7,421 nucleotides of DNA. It comes from CAZPGL01 sp964586175. Its GTDB lineage: Bacteria > Actinomycetota > Acidimicrobiia > Acidimicrobiales > MedAcidi-G1. The stretch lies in assembly GCA_964586175.1 (NCBI GenBank), contig CAZPGL010000062.1:1-7421 (forward strand), in the 5' to 3' direction. The first letter of the stretch is position 1. The number at the start of each line of letters is the position of its first letter. Below are positions 5,956 through 7,421 of this stretch, piece by piece. The notes beneath the pieces were generated by a model. The model saw only the letters and a program-made list of their open reading frames with translations. It ran no database searches and was not told the DNA's origin. The position numbers and the translations under genes were made by a program.

Positions 5956-6424
5956 GATCCGGGTCGGGCAGGGGTTCGACGTGCACGCCTTCAGCGACGA
6001 CCCCGATCGGCGTCTGGTGCTGGGCGGGGTGGTCTTCGAGGGGCCGGGCCTGGTCGGGCACAGCGACGCCGATGCCGTGGCCCACGCCTGCACGGACGCC
6101 CTGTTGGGGGCGGCGGGGCTGGGCGACATCGGCGACCGGTACCCCGATACCGACCCGGCGTGGGCTGGAGCCGACAGCATCACCCTGCTGGCCGACACGG
6201 TGGCTGCGGTGCGGGCAGAGGGCTGGGCGATCGCCAACGTGGACTGCACCGTGGTGCTCGAGGCCCCGAAGCTGGCCCCGCGCCGCGACGAGATGGTGGC
6301 CCGGTTGGAGGAGGCGGTCGGCGCTCCGGTCAGCGTGAAGGGCCGTCGGGCCGAGGGCCTGGGTGCGCTGGGTCGCCGGGAAGGCGTGGCCTGCTTCGCC
6401 GTCGCTTTGGTGCAGCGCCCATGA
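5948..6424 (+). CDS. ispF: 2-C-methyl-D-erythritol 2,4-cyclodiphosphate synthase (IspF)
   Basis: IspF converts CDP-methylerythritol 2-phosphate to the cyclic diphosphate with release of CMP, the fifth step of the MEP pathway; family members are homotrimers with a metal in each active site. The product has 158 residues, the usual length. Metal ligands are seen as D11 and H13 in GFDVHAF and H46 in the VAHACTDALLG segment; GHSDAD (37-42) and GDIGDRYPDTDP (59-70) are also diagnostic. The C-terminal segment, usually close to VKATTTEKLGFTGRGEG, reads VKGRRAEGLGALGRREG (130-146): the Thr-Thr pair that normally contacts the nucleotide phosphates is replaced by Arg-Arg, while the glutamate E136 remains. 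The start at 5948 matches the standard N-terminus MAEIRVGQGFDVH and overlaps ispD by 8 bases; the upstream in-frame ATG at 5912 lies deep in ispD. The stop overlaps the rlmB start (ATGA, 6421-6424). Confidence 0.95.
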   Translation: MAEIRVGQGFDVHAFSDDPDRRLVLGGVVFEGPGLVGHSDADAVAHACTDALLGAAGLGDIGDRYPDTDPAWAGADSITLLADTVAAVRAEGWAIANVDCTVVLEAPKLAPRRDEMVARLEEAVGAPVSVKGRRAEGLGALGRREGVACFAVALVQRP

Positions 6425-7401
6425 GCCGGGGCAAGGGGCGAGGCGGCCCCAAGGGGTCTGGGCGGGGCGGTCGTCCGCCGGGCACCGGTGTCGGCAAGGG
6501 TGGCCGGGGTGGCCCGTCGAGGCGGTCGGCCCCGCGCGGGAACCAGGGTCGGGGCGGACCCGGTCAGCGGGGGGCCACGCCGGTGCGCCGGCGAGGTGAC
6601 GGTCCGCCCAAGGGCCTGGGCGGCGATCAGGTCGAGGGCCGGCAGGCGGTGCGTGAACTGCTGCTGGCCGGCCATCGGCGGACCCGGGAGGTTGTCCTGG
6701 CCGGCGACCTGGATCCGGCACCCATCCTCGATGACATCATCGACCTGGCCGACGAGGCCAAGGTCACCATCCGGGAGATCTCCCGGTCGAAGTTCGAGTC
6801 GATGGCCCGCACCGACGCCCCGCAGGGGGTGCTGGCCATGGCCGCCCCGCTCGACGACCACGACCTCGAGGACCTGTTGGGATCGGGCCCCGATGGGCGA
6901 CCGCCGTTCCTGCTGCTGCTCGACAGCGTGACCGATCCCGGCAACCTGGGGGCCATCCTGCGGTCGGCCGAGTGCGCCGGGGTCACCGGTGTGATCCTGC
7001 CCCGGCACAAGGCGGCCCGGGTCGGCCCGGCGGCGGCCAAGTCGGCGGCCGGGGCCATCGAGCATCTGCGGTTGTGTTCGGTGTCGAGCCTGCCCAAGAC
7101 CCTGGTGCGGGTGGCCGACGCCGGCATCTGGTCGGTGGGTCTGGACGCCGGCGGCGACACGCCGATCCAGGGGGTGCGGGTGGCCGACGGCCCGGTTGCG
7201 CTGGTGATGGGCGCTGAGGGGTCGGGCCTGTCCCGGCTGGTGGGGGAGCGGTGCGACGTGCTGGCCCACATCCCGATGCAGGGGGTGTTGGCCTCGATGA
7301 ATGTGTCGGCCGCCGCCGCCGTGGCCCTGTTCGAGGTGGCGGGCCGCCGGGCGGCCGCCGGCCGGGTGGAGCCCGAGGTCGGATTCGAACCGACGACCTG
7401 A
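6421..7401 (+). CDS. rlmB: 23S rRNA (guanosine-2'-O)-methyltransferase RlmB, SpoU/TrmH family
   Basis: This SAM-dependent enzyme belongs to the trefoil-knot SpoU (SPOUT) class; RlmB methylates the ribose of G2251 (E. coli numbering) in the 23S rRNA P-loop. The product has 326 residues. Residues 1-65 are a low-complexity Gly/Arg/Lys-rich basic extension, common in actinobacterial members and likely to bind RNA or be disordered. Residues about 70-145 are the substrate-binding domain (VEGRQAVRELL). The catalytic domain shows motif 1 LDSVTDPGNLGAILRSAECAG (167-187) with N175 and R181, motif 2 ALVMGAEGSGLSRL (260-273) and motif 3 IPMQGVLASMNVSAAAAVALFE (284-305) with N294. The normal family end is soon after LFE; here the frame continues for about 20 residues, the last ones (VEPEVGFEPTT) being antisense translation of the tRNA-Thr gene, and the TGA stop lies within that tRNA. 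No earlier in-frame stop exists. The ATG overlaps the ispF stop by 4 bases. E. coli RlmB is 243 residues; the excess here is the N-terminal extension and the tail. Confidence 0.94.
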   Translation: MSRGKGRGGPKGSGRGGRPPGTGVGKGGRGGPSRRSAPRGNQGRGGPGQRGATPVRRRGDGPPKGLGGDQVEGRQAVRELLLAGHRRTREVVLAGDLDPAPILDDIIDLADEAKVTIREISRSKFESMARTDAPQGVLAMAAPLDDHDLEDLLGSGPDGRPPFLLLLDSVTDPGNLGAILRSAECAGVTGVILPRHKAARVGPAAAKSAAGAIEHLRLCSVSSLPKTLVRVADAGIWSVGLDAGGDTPIQGVRVADGPVALVMGAEGSGLSRLVGERCDVLAHIPMQGVLASMNVSAAAAVALFEVAGRRAAAGRVEPEVGFEPTT

Positions 7402-7421
7402 CGCTTACAAGGCGCCTGCTC
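7367..7421 (-). tRNA. tRNA-Thr (anticodon UGU), 3' part, truncated by window edge
   Basis: Read on the minus strand from 7421 down: GAGC (3' half of the D stem), A26, anticodon stem GGCGC/GCGTC (7412-7416 with 7400-7404, one G-U pair), loop CTTGTAA (7405-7411) with anticodon TGT at 7407-7409, a 5-base variable loop AGGTC, T arm GTCGG/TTCGAAT/CCGAC (7378-7394), the 3' acceptor strand CTCGGGC (7371-7377), discriminator T at 7370, and an encoded CCA at 7367-7369. All stems pair and the T loop matches TTCRANY. Anticodon UGU reads ACA and, by wobble, other Thr codons. The 5' acceptor strand and most of the D arm lie right of the window. It is convergent with rlmB and overlaps the last 35 bases of that reading frame. 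Confidence 0.93.

Noticed and set aside
6160..6420. Upstream start at 6160 for the rlmB frame
   Set aside because: It would read through most of ispF in another frame with Gly/Arg-rich nonsense; ATG 6421 with the ATGA overlap is the natural start.
5494..7269. 591-codon open frame on the minus strand opposite ispD-ispF-rlmB
   Set aside because: It is a high-GC shadow frame over three genes with strong family motifs on the + strand, with no domain or plausible start of its own.
1..7421. Mobile element, CRISPR array, toxin-antitoxin or defence island
   Set aside because: No transposase or recombinase motifs, spaced direct repeats or attachment-site duplications were seen; gene content is housekeeping throughout. 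The tRNA could serve as an integration site, but nothing integrated is visible on this side.

Overview
The window is a compact, very GC-rich, almost fully coding stretch. Codon third positions are mostly G or C, genes overlap by 4 to 8 bases, several genes have TANNNT boxes just upstream of the start codon, and the Crp regulator closely resembles mycobacterial Crp. This points to a high-GC actinobacterium. A deep branch such as Acidimicrobiia is my inference from sequence style and gene order, not something proved here.

Left part, + strand: the 3' end of clpC (D2 ATPase module of the ClpC unfoldase, cut by the left edge), then a 522-codon gene encoding an LppM-like lipoprotein domain, one transmembrane helix and a cytoplasmic HAD-like domain that has lost its catalytic Asp. 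Next are radA (DNA recombination/repair) and a dienelactone-hydrolase-family enzyme that overlaps radA by 4 bases. Middle: a Crp/GlxR-type cyclic-nucleotide-responsive regulator lies on the - strand, convergent with the hydrolase (15 bp gap) and divergent from ispD. Right part, + strand: an overlapping ispD-ispF-rlmB operon (two MEP isoprenoid enzymes and a 23S rRNA 2'-O-methyltransferase). It ends in a convergent tRNA-Thr(UGU) gene on the - strand that is cut by the right edge.

The backbone clpC - radA - ispD - ispF - rlmB is the classic bacterial housekeeping neighbourhood (in Firmicutes clpC-radA-disA-...-ispD-ispF-cysS-...-rlmB; in mycobacteria carD-ispD-ispF-cysS-rlmB). Here disA, carD and cysS are missing from their usual slots. 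The hydrolase and the crp gene sit between radA and ispD. ClpC, RadA and RlmB serve protein quality control, DNA repair and ribosome maturation; IspD and IspF catalyse the third and fifth steps of the MEP pathway.

No mobile element, CRISPR array or obvious defence system is visible. The two most unusual items are the lipoprotein/pseudo-HAD fusion, and the rlmB reading frame that runs 35 bases into the antisense strand of the tRNA gene and takes its last residues and stop codon from it. No intergenic gap exceeds about 75 bases.
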